From Amphritea atlantica (GTDB taxonomy: Bacteria; Pseudomonadota; Gammaproteobacteria; Pseudomonadales; Balneatricaceae), in the NCBI RefSeq assembly GCF_900111095.1, contig NZ_FOGB01000014.1:49027-113026 (forward strand): a DNA stretch of 64,000 bases. Reading direction: 5' to 3'. Shown here one piece after another: positions 43,806-51,413 of the stretch. The notes under the pieces were generated by a model. It had not been told where the DNA came from, did not search any database, and saw nothing but the letters and a program-made list of their open reading frames with translations. Made by a program: the position numbers and the translations under genes. How positions within the stretch are numbered: the stretch's first letter is position 1; each line of letters opens with the position of its first letter.

Positions 43806-44711
43806 ATGGATAAACTTGAAGCGATGCGGGTGTTTATCGAGGTTGCGGAATGTCAGAGCTTCGTTGCCGCCAGCCGCACACTGGACCTGTCAGCACCAGC
43901 AGTAACCCGATCGGTCGCTCAGCTTGAGAAGGCCCTGGGGCTGCGCCTGTTCAACAGAACCACCCGTCATGTCCGGCTCACGGATTCGGGAGCCCGGTTT
44001 TTCGAAGACGCCAAACGTATTCTGGAAGACGTCGAACAGGCCGTGGCTACCGCATCAGGAAGCTACGCCGAGCCCAAAGGGGTGTTATCGATTACAGCCC
44101 CGGTACTGTTTGGTCAGATACATATCGCACCGATTCTGACGGAATATTTGCAGCAGAATCCAGCGGTAACCGTCAGAGCGTTATTCTACGATCGCGTCAG
44201 TAATATACTCGATGAGGGTCTCGACGTCGCTGTCCGCATTGGCCACCTCAAGGATTCAAGCATCTACGCCACCCCCGTCGGCAGCGTGCAGCGACTGGTC
44301 TGTGCTTCGCCCAGCTATTTGCAAAAGCATGGCACCCCCAGGCACCCTGCCGAGCTCAGAGATCATGAAATCATTCAGGCTTCAACGGTTGAACCGCCAA
44401 CCACGTGGCAATTTGAATCATCCACAGGCAGGGAATCGGTAAAACTCACTCCACGCCTGCTCTGCTCCCAGAATGGCGCAGCAATAACAGCGGCCAGAGA
44501 AGGGTTTGGCATCACCCGCCTGATGTCCTATCAGGTTGGCGAGGAGTTAAAAAACGGCTCCCTGACGCGCATACTGCAAGACTACGAAAGCCAGCCACTG
44601 CCGGTCAGCATTGTTCATCTCGAAGGGCGACAAGCTAACGCAAAGATCAGAGCCTTTATCGACCTGGCGATTGAGCGACTAAGAGCCAATCCCTATATAG
44701 ACCACGCTTAA
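43806..44711 (+). CDS. LysR family transcriptional regulator
   Basis: A 301-residue regulator. Winged helix-turn-helix at 1-60 (MDKLEAMRVFIEVAECQSFVAASRTL ... RSVAQLEKALGLRLFNRTTRHVRLT) and a periplasmic-binding-like effector domain from about 90 onwards. The opening MDKLEAM-x-V-F and the domain form place it in the common AaeR/DmlR-like group. It is divergent from the AhpD-like operon and is its likely regulator, probably responding to a redox or electrophilic signal (inference). A hairpin terminator follows. Confidence 0.94.
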   Translation: MDKLEAMRVFIEVAECQSFVAASRTLDLSAPAVTRSVAQLEKALGLRLFNRTTRHVRLTDSGARFFEDAKRILEDVEQAVATASGSYAEPKGVLSITAPVLFGQIHIAPILTEYLQQNPAVTVRALFYDRVSNILDEGLDVAVRIGHLKDSSIYATPVGSVQRLVCASPSYLQKHGTPRHPAELRDHEIIQASTVEPPTTWQFESSTGRESVKLTPRLLCSQNGAAITAAREGFGITRLMSYQVGEELKNGSLTRILQDYESQPLPVSIVHLEGRQANAKIRAFIDLAIERLRANPYIDHA

Positions 44712-44738
44712 GAGCCCCCTGTCTACAGGGGCTCCTAG
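44712..44738 (+). terminator. Hairpin terminator after LysR gene
   Basis: GAGCCCCCTG and CAGGGGCTC (44712-44734) pair around a TCTA loop with one bulged base, immediately after the LysR stop codon. The T tail is short (CCTAGTT), so termination may be partial. Confidence 0.6.
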
Positions 44739-44817
44739 TTGGCCTACTCCCATCAGCGATCACACCGTTGAGAATGGTAGTCATAAAGGTCTGTCATCTT
44801 TCACCGCTTAATTCAGG

Positions 44818-44853
44818 TTCCGTATGCATTCCCACGCGGGAGCGTGGCAACGA
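44818..44853. repeat. Dispersed CCACGC-stem repeat
   Basis: CCACGC at 44832-44837 and GCGTGG at 44842-44847 form a stem with loop GGGA, preceded by ATGCATTC and followed by CAACGA. I recognise this form (CGTTnCCACGC ... GCGTGGGAATGCATAC) as a short repeat dispersed in many gammaproteobacteria. It marks the left edge of the accessory region, between the LysR and GNAT genes. Confidence 0.55.
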
Positions 44854-44918
44854 AACAGAGAAGGCGTTCGGAAATTTGCAGTGCAGCTATCATATGCCGC
44901 TTTGAGTCCGTAGCGCTC

Positions 44919-45770
44919 TCATCCGATTTCAAAGGATGTCACACCAAAAAGACGCTGTATTGGCATCTCAGGAAAATCGCCGGTATACATTCTTGCAGTT
45001 TCAAATGAGGCGCTCATATGATGCTTTTCAGCCAGTGCCACAGCCGCAGGATTGCTATCCGGTGTATCAAGAAAAACCGTGTCAGATGAGGTTGTTGTGG
45101 ATTTTAAGGCCAGGAAAAGAGATTCGGCCAGTTCAGGATTGTCCGCATACAGAGGGCCAATTTTATAACCGTTGCGGCATTTGCGTATAACACCATAACC
45201 CGCCAGTTGACCATTCTGCAGGATGCCCAGCGCATGACTCCCAGGCTGGGTAATCCATGATCTAGTAAACTGCGATCTGCTGGCAGGAAAAAATGGCCGG
45301 TCATATTGATCAATGGATTCGAAAGGTAATGTGTCGAGTTCTACAATCTCAGCGTTTTTGGGCTGCGTGCCGCCGCCAACCCCTTCGTAACGGATATTGC
45401 GATAGGCCAGCTTAAAACCAGACTTTGTGTAGTTTTCCTGCTGAGCCACCACACCATCAAGGCCGATATTAACCCCTTCAAGGTATTTCAGCCCCGCGTT
45501 CCATAACTGAATTCCATAGCCCTTGCCACGGTACCCAGGCTTAACAATGTAGAACCCAAGGAAACCAAAAGCATCGCTGTACCTGATCACCGAAATTGAA
45601 GCGATAGGTTCGTCACCCAGAAAGCCCATCAAAAAACCATTCTGATCAGCTGAATAATAACAATCAGCATCATGCAAACCCGGATTCCAGCCTTCATCTG
45701 CAGCCCATTCAATGGCAATATCAATCTCGTTTCGGCCCACTGTTTTAACGGTGTAGTCTCTGTCTTGCAT
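44919..45770 (-). CDS. GNAT acetyltransferase with YitH-like C-terminal domain
   Basis: A 283-residue protein. The N-terminal 140 residues form a GNAT domain with the acetyl-CoA loop GFYIVKPGYRGKGYGIQLWNAGLKYL (R/QxxGxG/A type). The C-terminal half resembles the second acetyltransferase-like YitH domain (GSHALGILQNGQLAGYGVIRKCRNGYKIGPLYADNPELAESL). The acceptor is unknown. A strong AGGAGG site precedes ATG 45770. It is the left-most gene of a row of small minus-strand genes separated by attC-like sites; one such site lies directly upstream. Confidence 0.88.
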   Translation of the reverse strand: MQDRDYTVKTVGRNEIDIAIEWAADEGWNPGLHDADCYYSADQNGFLMGFLGDEPIASISVIRYSDAFGFLGFYIVKPGYRGKGYGIQLWNAGLKYLEGVNIGLDGVVAQQENYTKSGFKLAYRNIRYEGVGGGTQPKNAEIVELDTLPFESIDQYDRPFFPASRSQFTRSWITQPGSHALGILQNGQLAGYGVIRKCRNGYKIGPLYADNPELAESLFLALKSTTTSSDTVFLDTPDSNPAAVALAEKHHMSASFETARMYTGDFPEMPIQRLFGVTSFEIG

Positions 45771-45814
45771 AGGATCCTCCTGGAAATTTCATCGCCATTT
45801 GGTAGCTAAAAAAA

Positions 45815-45862
45815 TTTCAACCAGCCACCCCCATCGCTGTCGGCCGCCTTTAGCTGTTAAGT
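45815..45862 (-). repeat. attC-like site between VOC and GNAT genes
   Basis: On the minus strand, core ACTTAAC (45856-45862, fits RYYYAAC) is followed 34 bases later by GTTGAAA (45815-45821). Inner arms TTAACAGC and GCTGGTTGAA pair with extra unpaired bases on one side, as attC sites do. A second stem uses AGCTAAA and TTTAGCT nearby. It is short at 48 bases. Confidence 0.45.
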
Positions 45863-45888
45863 TTTTTTCTATACGCTCTGCTTGAAAT

Positions 45889-46224
45889 TTACACTGTATT
45901 TTTGTCAGGATCTTTTGCATTAGAAAAAGAGTAACCATTTGCCTGATGAGTGGCTCCGAATACCAAACCCGACTCGGCAGATCTGCGTTTAAACTCTTCA
46001 ATATCCTGAACGCTAAATACCAGCTTAACGCCTACCTGCCCAAGCTTGATACTCTTAGCTGCCTGATGAATCAGTATCGTGAGACCGCGATCTTCTGAGG
46101 TCAGCTCGATCAAACCCTCGAGTATTTCACCAGTCGTGATAAAGCCAAAATACTTCCGATAAAAATCGGCGGTTTTATCCATGTTTCGCGCGTAAATTAT
46201 AATCGTGTCGAGTTTAACGTCCAT
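45889..46224 (-). CDS. VOC (glyoxalase/bleomycin resistance) family protein, probably truncated by a stop
   Basis: A 111-residue protein with the paired beta-alpha-beta-beta-beta modules of the vicinal oxygen chelate fold (TIIIYARNMDKTADFYRKYFGF ... VGVKLVFSVQDIEEFKRRSAESGL). It ends DPDKNTV followed by a TAA. Reading past the stop gives ISSRAYRKKLNS, which continues the usual VOC ending (DPDGN-x-V-x-ISSR), so a CAA to TAA change may have removed the last strand and 12 or so residues. ATG 46224 has GGAG upstream. The gene sits between two attC-like sites. Confidence 0.75.
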   Translation of the reverse strand: MDVKLDTIIIYARNMDKTADFYRKYFGFITTGEILEGLIELTSEDRGLTILIHQAAKSIKLGQVGVKLVFSVQDIEEFKRRSAESGLVFGATHQANGYSFSNAKDPDKNTV

Positions 46225-46244
46225 GACTACTCCGAATGCGTAAG

Positions 46245-46317
46245 ACCCAACGTCAAAGGCGAGTGCCATCGCTCTCACCAAAGCAGCACCAACCGTACCC
46301 CGAGGCGATGGTTATGT
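46245..46317 (-). repeat. attC-like site upstream of VOC gene
   Basis: On the minus strand, ACATAAC (46311-46317) is followed by GTTGGGT (46245-46251, fits GTTRRRY), a span of 73 bases, which is a normal attC size. CCATCGC and GCGATGG form a perfect 7-bp inner stem. It begins inside the stop region of the DUF2834 gene, as attC sites often do. Confidence 0.5.
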
Positions 46318-46629
46318 GTTGCTCTCAATATGGAGATCTCTCAAGTAAAGAAACAGTGGCAGCCCCAAAGACACCCCGATGCTCAATGTGGCAACGACAG
46401 GCAGCCAGAGATGCGGCATCTGAATACGCTTACTTTCAGTGAATATGAAGACCAGCAAAACGACTGCTGAAATAATGACATCCCAACCGAAGAAAGCGCC
46501 GATTCTTGTAGAGAATAGTTCCTGAATGAATAGCGGTATATCAACCCCGTGCTCCGCTACCCAGGGTACAAATTGAGATAAAGGCAATAAGGTACCGAAA
46601 ACGCATAAAATCAGATAAAGGTATTTCAC
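46312..46629 (-). CDS. DUF2834 small membrane protein
   Basis: A 105-residue protein with three membrane helices (MKYLYLILCVFGTLLPLSQFVPW, WDVIISAVVLLVFIF, LWLPVVATLSIGVSLGLPLFLYLRD). LGLPLFLYLRD and the overall plan fit DUF2834, whose function is unknown. The start is GTG 46629 with AAGGAG about 11 bases upstream. It follows the SnoaL-like gene by 15 bases, so the two may belong to one two-gene cassette, and its stop overlaps an attC-like site. Confidence 0.8.
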   Translation of the reverse strand: MKYLYLILCVFGTLLPLSQFVPWVAEHGVDIPLFIQELFSTRIGAFFGWDVIISAVVLLVFIFTESKRIQMPHLWLPVVATLSIGVSLGLPLFLYLRDLHIESNT

Positions 46630-46644
46630 TTTCTTACTTCTCCT

Positions 46645-47001
46645 TTATGCATGATATGAACAACCTTCGATTAACACCTTGCCATCCCGCTCTCTAAAGC
46701 CATAGATAAGAAGACCTGGCGCTTCCCGATTTTCAAGGTCTACCTTCCATATCGCAATGACGTGATCAGGGTTTCTGTGGATAGTCACCAGATCAGCTAT
46801 TGTGTGTTTTCCGTACACATCGTAGTTTTCTTCTATCTGCCGATTAAATTCCTCTTCAGGAAAGTGCTCTGAAGGGTTTTCATCAAAAAAATATTGAATA
46901 AAATCGCGATAACTCTTTGTATTCCATGCGTTCTCAGTATGTTCCGCTAATGGCTGCACTATATCCAGTATTTCCTTATCACTCAGACCTGCCAATCTCA
47001 T
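46645..47001 (-). CDS. SnoaL/NTF2-like small protein
   Basis: A 118-residue cytoplasmic protein. WNTKSYRDFIQYFFDE, then ENYDVYGKHTIADLVTIHRNPDHVIAIWKVDLENR and LLIYGFRERDGKVLIEGCSYHA suggest the SnoaL/NTF2-like cone fold, though I do not recognise the specific family. AAAGGAG precedes ATG 47001. It begins just after an attC-like core (GTTATTT), as the first gene of a cassette shared with the DUF2834 gene. Confidence 0.7.
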   Translation of the reverse strand: MRLAGLSDKEILDIVQPLAEHTENAWNTKSYRDFIQYFFDENPSEHFPEEEFNRQIEENYDVYGKHTIADLVTIHRNPDHVIAIWKVDLENREAPGLLIYGFRERDGKVLIEGCSYHA

Positions 47002-47014
47002 TTCATTCTCCTTT

Positions 47015-47047
47015 AAATAACGATCGCTGTGCCGCCGTTGGTTATAG
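47015..47047 (-). repeat. Collapsed attC-like site after HAD pseudogene
   Basis: On the minus strand, CTATAAC (47041-47047) and GTTATTT (47015-47021) are the same cores found at 49440-49516, but only about 19 bases separate them instead of about 63. The bases CAACGGCGGCACAGCG match the left arm of the intact site. The middle and right arm appear deleted. Confidence 0.5.
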
Positions 47048-47048
47048 G

Positions 47049-47318
47049 TTATAAGCCAATGACTCTCAAGGCCACATCAGCCTCGGTATAGTCCCGAATC
47101 GATTGGGGCTGCTAATGCGATGCCCGGTAGAGATAAAATTATAGCCCAGCGTCTCAGATGCTTTCTGATCCCAGGGCCCGTCCTCAAGGCAGGTTATTGA
47201 ATCATAACGACCATTGCCCGCCAGCCTTTCAGCCAACCGCATAATCTCTATTCTGCTGTCGTGATCTGAGGATGAAGCCAATGGTATGAGTGGAAAGCTA
47301 AGGCCTGCAGCATTGAGC
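47049..47318 (-). pseudogene. Truncated, frameshifted copy of the HAD hydrolase gene
   Basis: These 270 bases match the last third of the intact HAD gene (49518-49790) at about 90% by eye. The N-terminal two thirds, with the catalytic DxDGT motif, are missing. One base is lost (GATTGGGGCTG against GATTGGAGGCTG), which shifts the frame after GHRISS; the original frame then resumes as RDYTEADVALR and ends at the same place as the intact gene. The gene is therefore dead. Similarity stops sharply near 47318. Confidence 0.85.
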
Positions 47319-47740
47319 TATCCTTCGCTCCGATACTTCAAAGGCTCAATATCCCTTCTGAAACGGGGTTCAGCAAAATGAAAGCAACTGGCTTAATGCA
47401 ACGGACACTCAGCTCATTTTGAATTATCGACGCTATAAGGGATCTGTTCGCCTGAAGATCGCTAAAATCACGCGAAACACCTTGATACAGAAAGAAAATG
47501 GAGATTAAAAACGCCAGTCAATTGAATAACTGGCTCGATTGAATACTTAGATTAAAAGCTGAACAACAAGTCACTTTTTAACATGGGAGGTCTGTTGTGG
47601 TCACTGCTAAATCCTGAAAGCAGTATGCTCTCTGGGTATATTGAACCTCTTGCCTAATGACCTCTACAACAATACTAATGACGGTCTACTGCATCTTTTT
47701 TCTTGGCCAATACCTGGCACTTTTTCAGTTTTACCTTACG
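47319..47740. other. Region without a recognisable gene
   Basis: 422 bases between the HAD pseudogene and the chemoreceptor gene. It is AT-rich and no frame has a convincing ribosome site and family. A short plus-strand frame near 47420 reads NYRRYKGSVRLKIAKITRN, but it has no start or known family. It probably contains decayed cassette sequence. Confidence 0.4.
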
Positions 47741-49063
47741 TTATGACACATTCTCAACCTCAATTAAGGTCATCTCTTTCTTATCAGCATCATCGATTAA
47801 TCCGTCAATTTTTCTCATGCTTTCCAGCTGGGCCTGGAGTTTCACTGAAAGCGCACTCAGCTCAGAAGCAGAGAGGGAAGTCTCTTCCGCAGATGCTGCC
47901 GTCGAGTGAGTTACATCACCAATTTCTAACATTCCCTGATTTACCTGGCTCAACCCTCTCGCCTGACTTTGCGATGCATTATCTATTTCTTTGATGGTGT
48001 CTGAGATAGTTGCCACATGCTTAACAATCTCGCTCAACGCACTCACACATTTTTGTGATACTGAACTTCCCTTTTCGATATTTTCGACTGATGACTGAAT
48101 ATATTGCGCCGACTCGCTAGCAGCTGTTGTACTGCGCTCAGCAAGTTTTCTGACTTCATCTGCTACCACAGCAAAACCGCGGCCCATTTCGCCTGCCCGG
48201 GCAGCCTCGATGGAAGCATTAAGTGCGAGTAAATTAGTCTGAGATGCTATGTCATTAATGACATTAATAATGTCACTAATCGCTTCGCTTGAACGATTAA
48301 TTTTCTCCATCGCATGCTCTAGTTCGCTTATTTCATCGGAGGCCATGATCGCAGCTCGCTGCGCCTCAGACGAGATTGCGCTGGCCATTAAGGCACGCTC
48401 GGCATTGTCATTGGCCTGGGCAAGGATCTCATTGAGCGAGTTGCCGATTTGAGAAATAGAGTTCGCTTGCTGGTTTGACCCTACTGTCAGAGCATTGCTG
48501 GCAACACTAAGCTCGTTTGCACCTGTTGTGAGGTTTTCACTGATCGCATCCACATCTTTATACACGGCTTTTAGCGCAACCTTTTCTGACACTTCCTGTA
48601 CATATTCAACATGACCTATCTCGTCGCCATCTAATCCCCTGATGTAAAAAGTGTCTACACGAAAATCTTTCTCCCACTGGTTAAAGAAAGTGCTCTGATT
48701 TCCTTTTCTTAAACAGTTCACGCCACAATCTTCGGTGTTACAGATGTTTGCTCCCCAGTTTGAGCAGTGCTGTCCGAGTATATCCTCACGTTTTACTCCC
48801 AGGGGATCGGTAGCCGCTCGATTGACAAACGTCCACTTCATATCCAGGTCAGTAACAGAGAGTGGGTTTGGGATAGCATCAAGAATCTGCTCATAAAAGT
48901 TGAACTGCTCTCTTGCCGAATGATCCATTTTTATCAGACAGCCTAACAACAACGCCTGCACTGCGACCAGGAGCAGCAAACTTGTGTTTTCTATCGAGAA
49001 TAGCAATGCAACTACTATAGATACAGCGTTGATACCCAAAGCCAGACGGTAATATTTTTTCAT
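47741..49063 (-). CDS. Methyl-accepting chemotaxis protein with cysteine-rich PAS domain
   Basis: A 440-residue chemoreceptor. Two membrane helices within residues 5-42 leave almost no periplasmic loop, so it senses in the cytoplasm. A PAS domain at about 55-165 contains a cysteine cluster [22 protein letters not shown] that may bind metal or haem or act in redox sensing. The MCP signalling region covers 200-420, with the hairpin tip [20 protein letters not shown]. No HAMP domain is visible. It would signal to CheA/CheW. It is too large for a typical integron cassette but lies within the same row of minus-strand accessory genes. Confidence 0.92.
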   Translation of the reverse strand: MKKYYRLALGINAVSIVVALLFSIENTSLLLLVAVQALLLGCLIKMDHSAREQFNFYEQILDAIPNPLSVTDLDMKWTFVNRAATDPLGVKREDILGQHCSNWGANICNTEDCGVNCLRKGNQSTFFNQWEKDFRVDTFYIRGLDGDEIGHVEYVQEVSEKVALKAVYKDVDAISENLTTGANELSVASNALTVGSNQQANSISQIGNSLNEILAQANDNAERALMASAISSEAQRAAIMASDEISELEHAMEKINRSSEAISDIINVINDIASQTNLLALNASIEAARAGEMGRGFAVVADEVRKLAERSTTAASESAQYIQSSVENIEKGSSVSQKCVSALSEIVKHVATISDTIKEIDNASQSQARGLSQVNQGMLEIGDVTHSTAASAEETSLSASELSALSVKLQAQLESMRKIDGLIDDADKKEMTLIEVENVS

Positions 49064-49323
49064 TTTATTTCTTCTTATGGACCACTCTCACGATAATTAC
49101 TAATCGCCAATTAGTGATTAGTAATAATTAGGTGTATCGACGCCCCTTATCCAGGCACCTGATTGATATATAATTAAGCATACCCTGGAGCAATAAATCA
49201 ACAATTCACTAAAGCACCTGGGGTCCAGGCGATCAAACATGTAACCATCCTGTGTATATCGGACCACATACGATGTCCGGGAGAGACCCACTGAGTCGGG
49301 ACAAACCCTGGATTGAATGGGCC

Positions 49324-49383
49324 AAAGCCCTTGTTGATCGTTATTTTCAAAGTAGAGTAAAGGGCTTTACCCCCTTTGACTTA
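49324..49383. repeat. Palindromic repeat A
   Basis: AAAGCCCTT at 49324-49332 and AAGGGCTTT at 49360-49368 are inverted arms, followed by ACCCCCTTTGACTT. The same plan occurs at 51255-51335. It lies in the 376-base gap between the chemoreceptor gene (start 49063) and an attC-like site, where I see no gene. Confidence 0.7.
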
Positions 49384-49439
49384 ATTCACAATAAACAAAT
49401 TTATGTCGCATGAAAAAGTTGGGTTGTATTAACTTCAAA

Positions 49440-49516
49440 AAATAACGGCTGGGACACGCGCAGACTCGAAACCGCAAAGCGGAAGAAAAACGGACGCTGT
49501 GCCGCGTTGGTTATAG
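49440..49516 (-). repeat. attC-like site after HAD gene
   Basis: On the minus strand, CTATAAC (49510-49516) and GTTATTT (49440-49446) bound 77 bases. The arms CAACGCGGCACAGCG and CGCGTGTCCCAGCCGTT pair imperfectly, and a tip hairpin CCGC-AAA-GCGG lies in the middle. Size, core spacing, and asymmetry all resemble attC. It starts within a few bases of the HAD stop codon. Confidence 0.6.
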
Positions 49517-49517
49517 G

Positions 49518-50156
49518 TTATAAGCCAATGTATCTCAGGGCCACATCGGCTTCGGTATAGTCCCGAATCGATTGGAGGCTGCTAATGCGATGCCCGACAG
49601 AGATAAAATTATAACCCAGCGTCTCAGATGCTTTCTGATCCCAGGGCCCGTCCCCAAAGTAGGTTCTTGAATCATAATGATCAGTGCCCACAAGCCTTTC
49701 GGCCAACCGCATAATCTCTATTCTGCTGTTGTGATCGGAAGACGAAGCCAAGGGTATGGATGGGAAACTAAGGCCTGCCGCATTGAGTTTCATTCTGGCG
49801 GATTCAGCCCAGCCACCAGTGGCAAAAGCGACAGAGACATTCTGGCGGGAAACAAGCTGCGATAAAAAGTTATACGCTCCCGGGATCGGTGATACTTCGT
49901 GGCAAGAAATGTAATCCGCTACCCGACTGACGAACTGCTCTTTAACTTTCGCTTCGATACGCTCTCTGTCACTGTGAAAGCCCGACTCTGCGACTATCTC
50001 GGCAAGAATCCCGGAATCGGTGACGTGACGATAGCAACTCCAGTCAGAGCCTATAGCGATACCCAATACGTCCCTGATCGCTGCCTGAAAGCACTCCGTA
50101 TCAAAATCGTATGATTCGACCAGCGTTCCATCTATGTCGAACATGATTAGATGCAC
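49518..50156 (-). CDS. HAD-superfamily hydrolase (phosphatase)
   Basis: A 212-residue hydrolase with the catalytic nucleophile and acid D7 and D9 in FDIDGTLVES, motif II FATGG near 115, and the Mg-binding motif GDGPWDQKA near 170. A helical cap follows motif I. It should hydrolyse a small phosphate ester; the substrate is unknown. It is bounded on both sides by attC-like sites (50171-50256 upstream, 49440-49516 downstream), making it the best-defined cassette here. A broken copy of its last third lies at 47049. Confidence 0.88.
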   Translation of the reverse strand: MHLIMFDIDGTLVESYDFDTECFQAAIRDVLGIAIGSDWSCYRHVTDSGILAEIVAESGFHSDRERIEAKVKEQFVSRVADYISCHEVSPIPGAYNFLSQLVSRQNVSVAFATGGWAESARMKLNAAGLSFPSIPLASSSDHNSRIEIMRLAERLVGTDHYDSRTYFGDGPWDQKASETLGYNFISVGHRISSLQSIRDYTEADVALRYIGL

Positions 50157-50170
50157 AATCTCTCCCTACC

Positions 50171-50256
50171 TTATAACGCTTGCAGCAGCTACGCCGTTAG
50201 TGAGTCAGGTGGAGGCCACATTTTTGTCGCCGAAGCTAAGCTGCTTGTTGTTATTG
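50171..50256 (-). repeat. attC-like site after cupin gene
   Basis: On the minus strand, CAATAAC (50250-50256) and GTTATAA (50171-50177) bound 86 bases. Arms AGCAGCT-TA-GC and GC-GT-AGCTGCT pair with small mismatches next to the cores. It overlaps the stop codon of the cupin gene and ends about 15 bases before the HAD start, as expected for an integron cassette junction. Confidence 0.65.
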
Positions 50257-50544
50257 TGCTGGCACAAAGTCGTAAGCACCCTTTTGAACCAGAAGATACT
50301 CTGATGTTGAATCACATAAATTAATTAGAAAATGTGGTTCTTCAGGCTTTATTTCGTATATGTTACCCGGAACCAGGACCTCTGTTTTACTACTGTCATC
50401 AAATCTTATTTCCAGCTTCCCCGCCAGACAGACAACATTTTCAACTACCTCAGTGTGATAGTGATTTGGCGAAATCTCTCCTGGAGCCAGAGAGATGCGT
50501 GCCACCCTTGCCCCTTCCATTTTTATCAGATCAATCCTGGTCAT
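50251..50544 (-). CDS. Small cupin-domain protein
   Basis: A 97-residue single-domain cupin. Motif 1 reads GEISPNHYHTEVVENVVCLAGKLEI, with metal-ligand His residues at HYH and Glu at E-V-V-E, and motif 2 is PGNIYEIKPEEPHFLIN. It is a metal-binding beta-barrel; a specific role is not evident. ATG 50544 has GAGGA seven bases upstream; the frame is open to 50628 but those codons lie in a possible attC-like site. It is a probable cassette gene. Confidence 0.8.
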   Translation of the reverse strand: MTRIDLIKMEGARVARISLAPGEISPNHYHTEVVENVVCLAGKLEIRFDDSSKTEVLVPGNIYEIKPEEPHFLINLCDSTSEYLLVQKGAYDFVPAQ

Positions 50545-50562
50545 TAAACGTCCTCTTACGTT

Positions 50563-50640
50563 GGTTAACGCGGCCATCACAGGTCCGGCGTCAGCGAGAT
50601 CCAGCCCATGTGATTTTCGCATGGGCAATTATGCTTAGGC
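50563..50640 (-). repeat. Degenerate attC-like stretch after MAPEG gene
   Basis: On the minus strand, GCCTAAG (50634-50640), one base off RYYYAAC, and GTTAACC (50563-50569) bound 78 bases containing the inverted pair GCCCATG and CATGGGC. The essential AAC of the first core is changed, so this is only a possible decayed site. Confidence 0.25.
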
Positions 50641-51036
50641 AGCCACTTGCAGTACAAGCCAACCTCCCACGATAACAAAAGCCACGTGTTGTATAAGCAT
50701 GCCTATACCGCGAATAAATGGGGTGGACGTGTAGAGCATTCCACCTGCATGTAATAGCCTGCTGATAAGGAAGGCACTCGCAAGACCGAGAACGAGAGTT
50801 TTCTCTCCTCCGTCGTACTCAACGAGACCGAGTGCAATAAGCGCCATAGGGGCGTACTCGATGAAATTGCCATGTGCCCGGATCTTGCGGCGCAGCGTTT
50901 CATCCCCACCATCGCCAAATGTAAGACCACCAGAAAAACCGCCGATCTTTGCTCGGCTTATCGAGATTTGAAGACTCAAAGGCACCATGAGTAATGTAAA
51001 GATGCCCGCGAGTAATGACGTGATTGGCAAGTCCAT
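50635..51036 (-). CDS. MAPEG family membrane protein
   Basis: A 133-residue protein with four membrane helices. RRKIRAHGNFIEYAPMALIALGLVEY is the MAPEG hallmark, including the glutathione-site Arg, Asn and Glu. MAPEG proteins handle glutathione conjugates or lipid peroxides; bacterial members are poorly known. AAGGAG precedes ATG 51036, and the upstream open frame to 51102 has no similarity. Its TAA is part of a weak attC-like core. Confidence 0.9.
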   Translation of the reverse strand: MDLPITSLLAGIFTLLMVPLSLQISISRAKIGGFSGGLTFGDGGDETLRRKIRAHGNFIEYAPMALIALGLVEYDGGEKTLVLGLASAFLISRLLHAGGMLYTSTPFIRGIGMLIQHVAFVIVGGWLVLQVAA

Positions 51037-51254
51037 ACTGATTCTCCTTTTGTCTGCCTGACGAGACTGTCGGAGTAGATATTTTGGCACAAAAATATCC
51101 ATCTACCCCAGCCTTCCCCTGTCCGTTTAAACCTATTGCCTGGAAGTATTGATAGTTTTTACTCCGGCTCAAACACGTCTATATTCTGTTGTAACGTTTT
51201 CCAGACCTATCCGATTAAAGGCGTCACAATACGTACTGGAAGGCTATCATCAGA

Positions 51255-51335
51255 TTAAAGGAGGCAAAGCCCTTTTTGATTATAACTATTGATCACTGCG
51301 ATCAAGTTACAGTAAAGGGCTTTGATCCTTTGACT
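51255..51335. repeat. Palindromic repeat B
   Basis: AAAGCCCTTT (51266-51275) and AAAGGGCTTT (51314-51323) are perfect arms. Outside them, TTAAAGG and CCTTTGAC extend the stem with mismatches, and inside lies TTGATC-ACTGC-GATCAA. It shares arms and the CCTTTGACTT end with repeat A. It occupies most of the 377-base gap upstream of the MAPEG gene, which holds no gene. Confidence 0.75.
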
Positions 51336-51413
51336 TCAGGAACCATTAGCCAGCTCATGCCTGAATGCTGCATGGACACCATAAAAAATCACTCAAATAA
51401 TCTAATGCCCGGT

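Noticed and set aside
47641..47994. A 117-codon plus-strand frame opposite the chemoreceptor end
   Set aside because: It mostly overlaps the conserved chemoreceptor coding sequence and has no family match.
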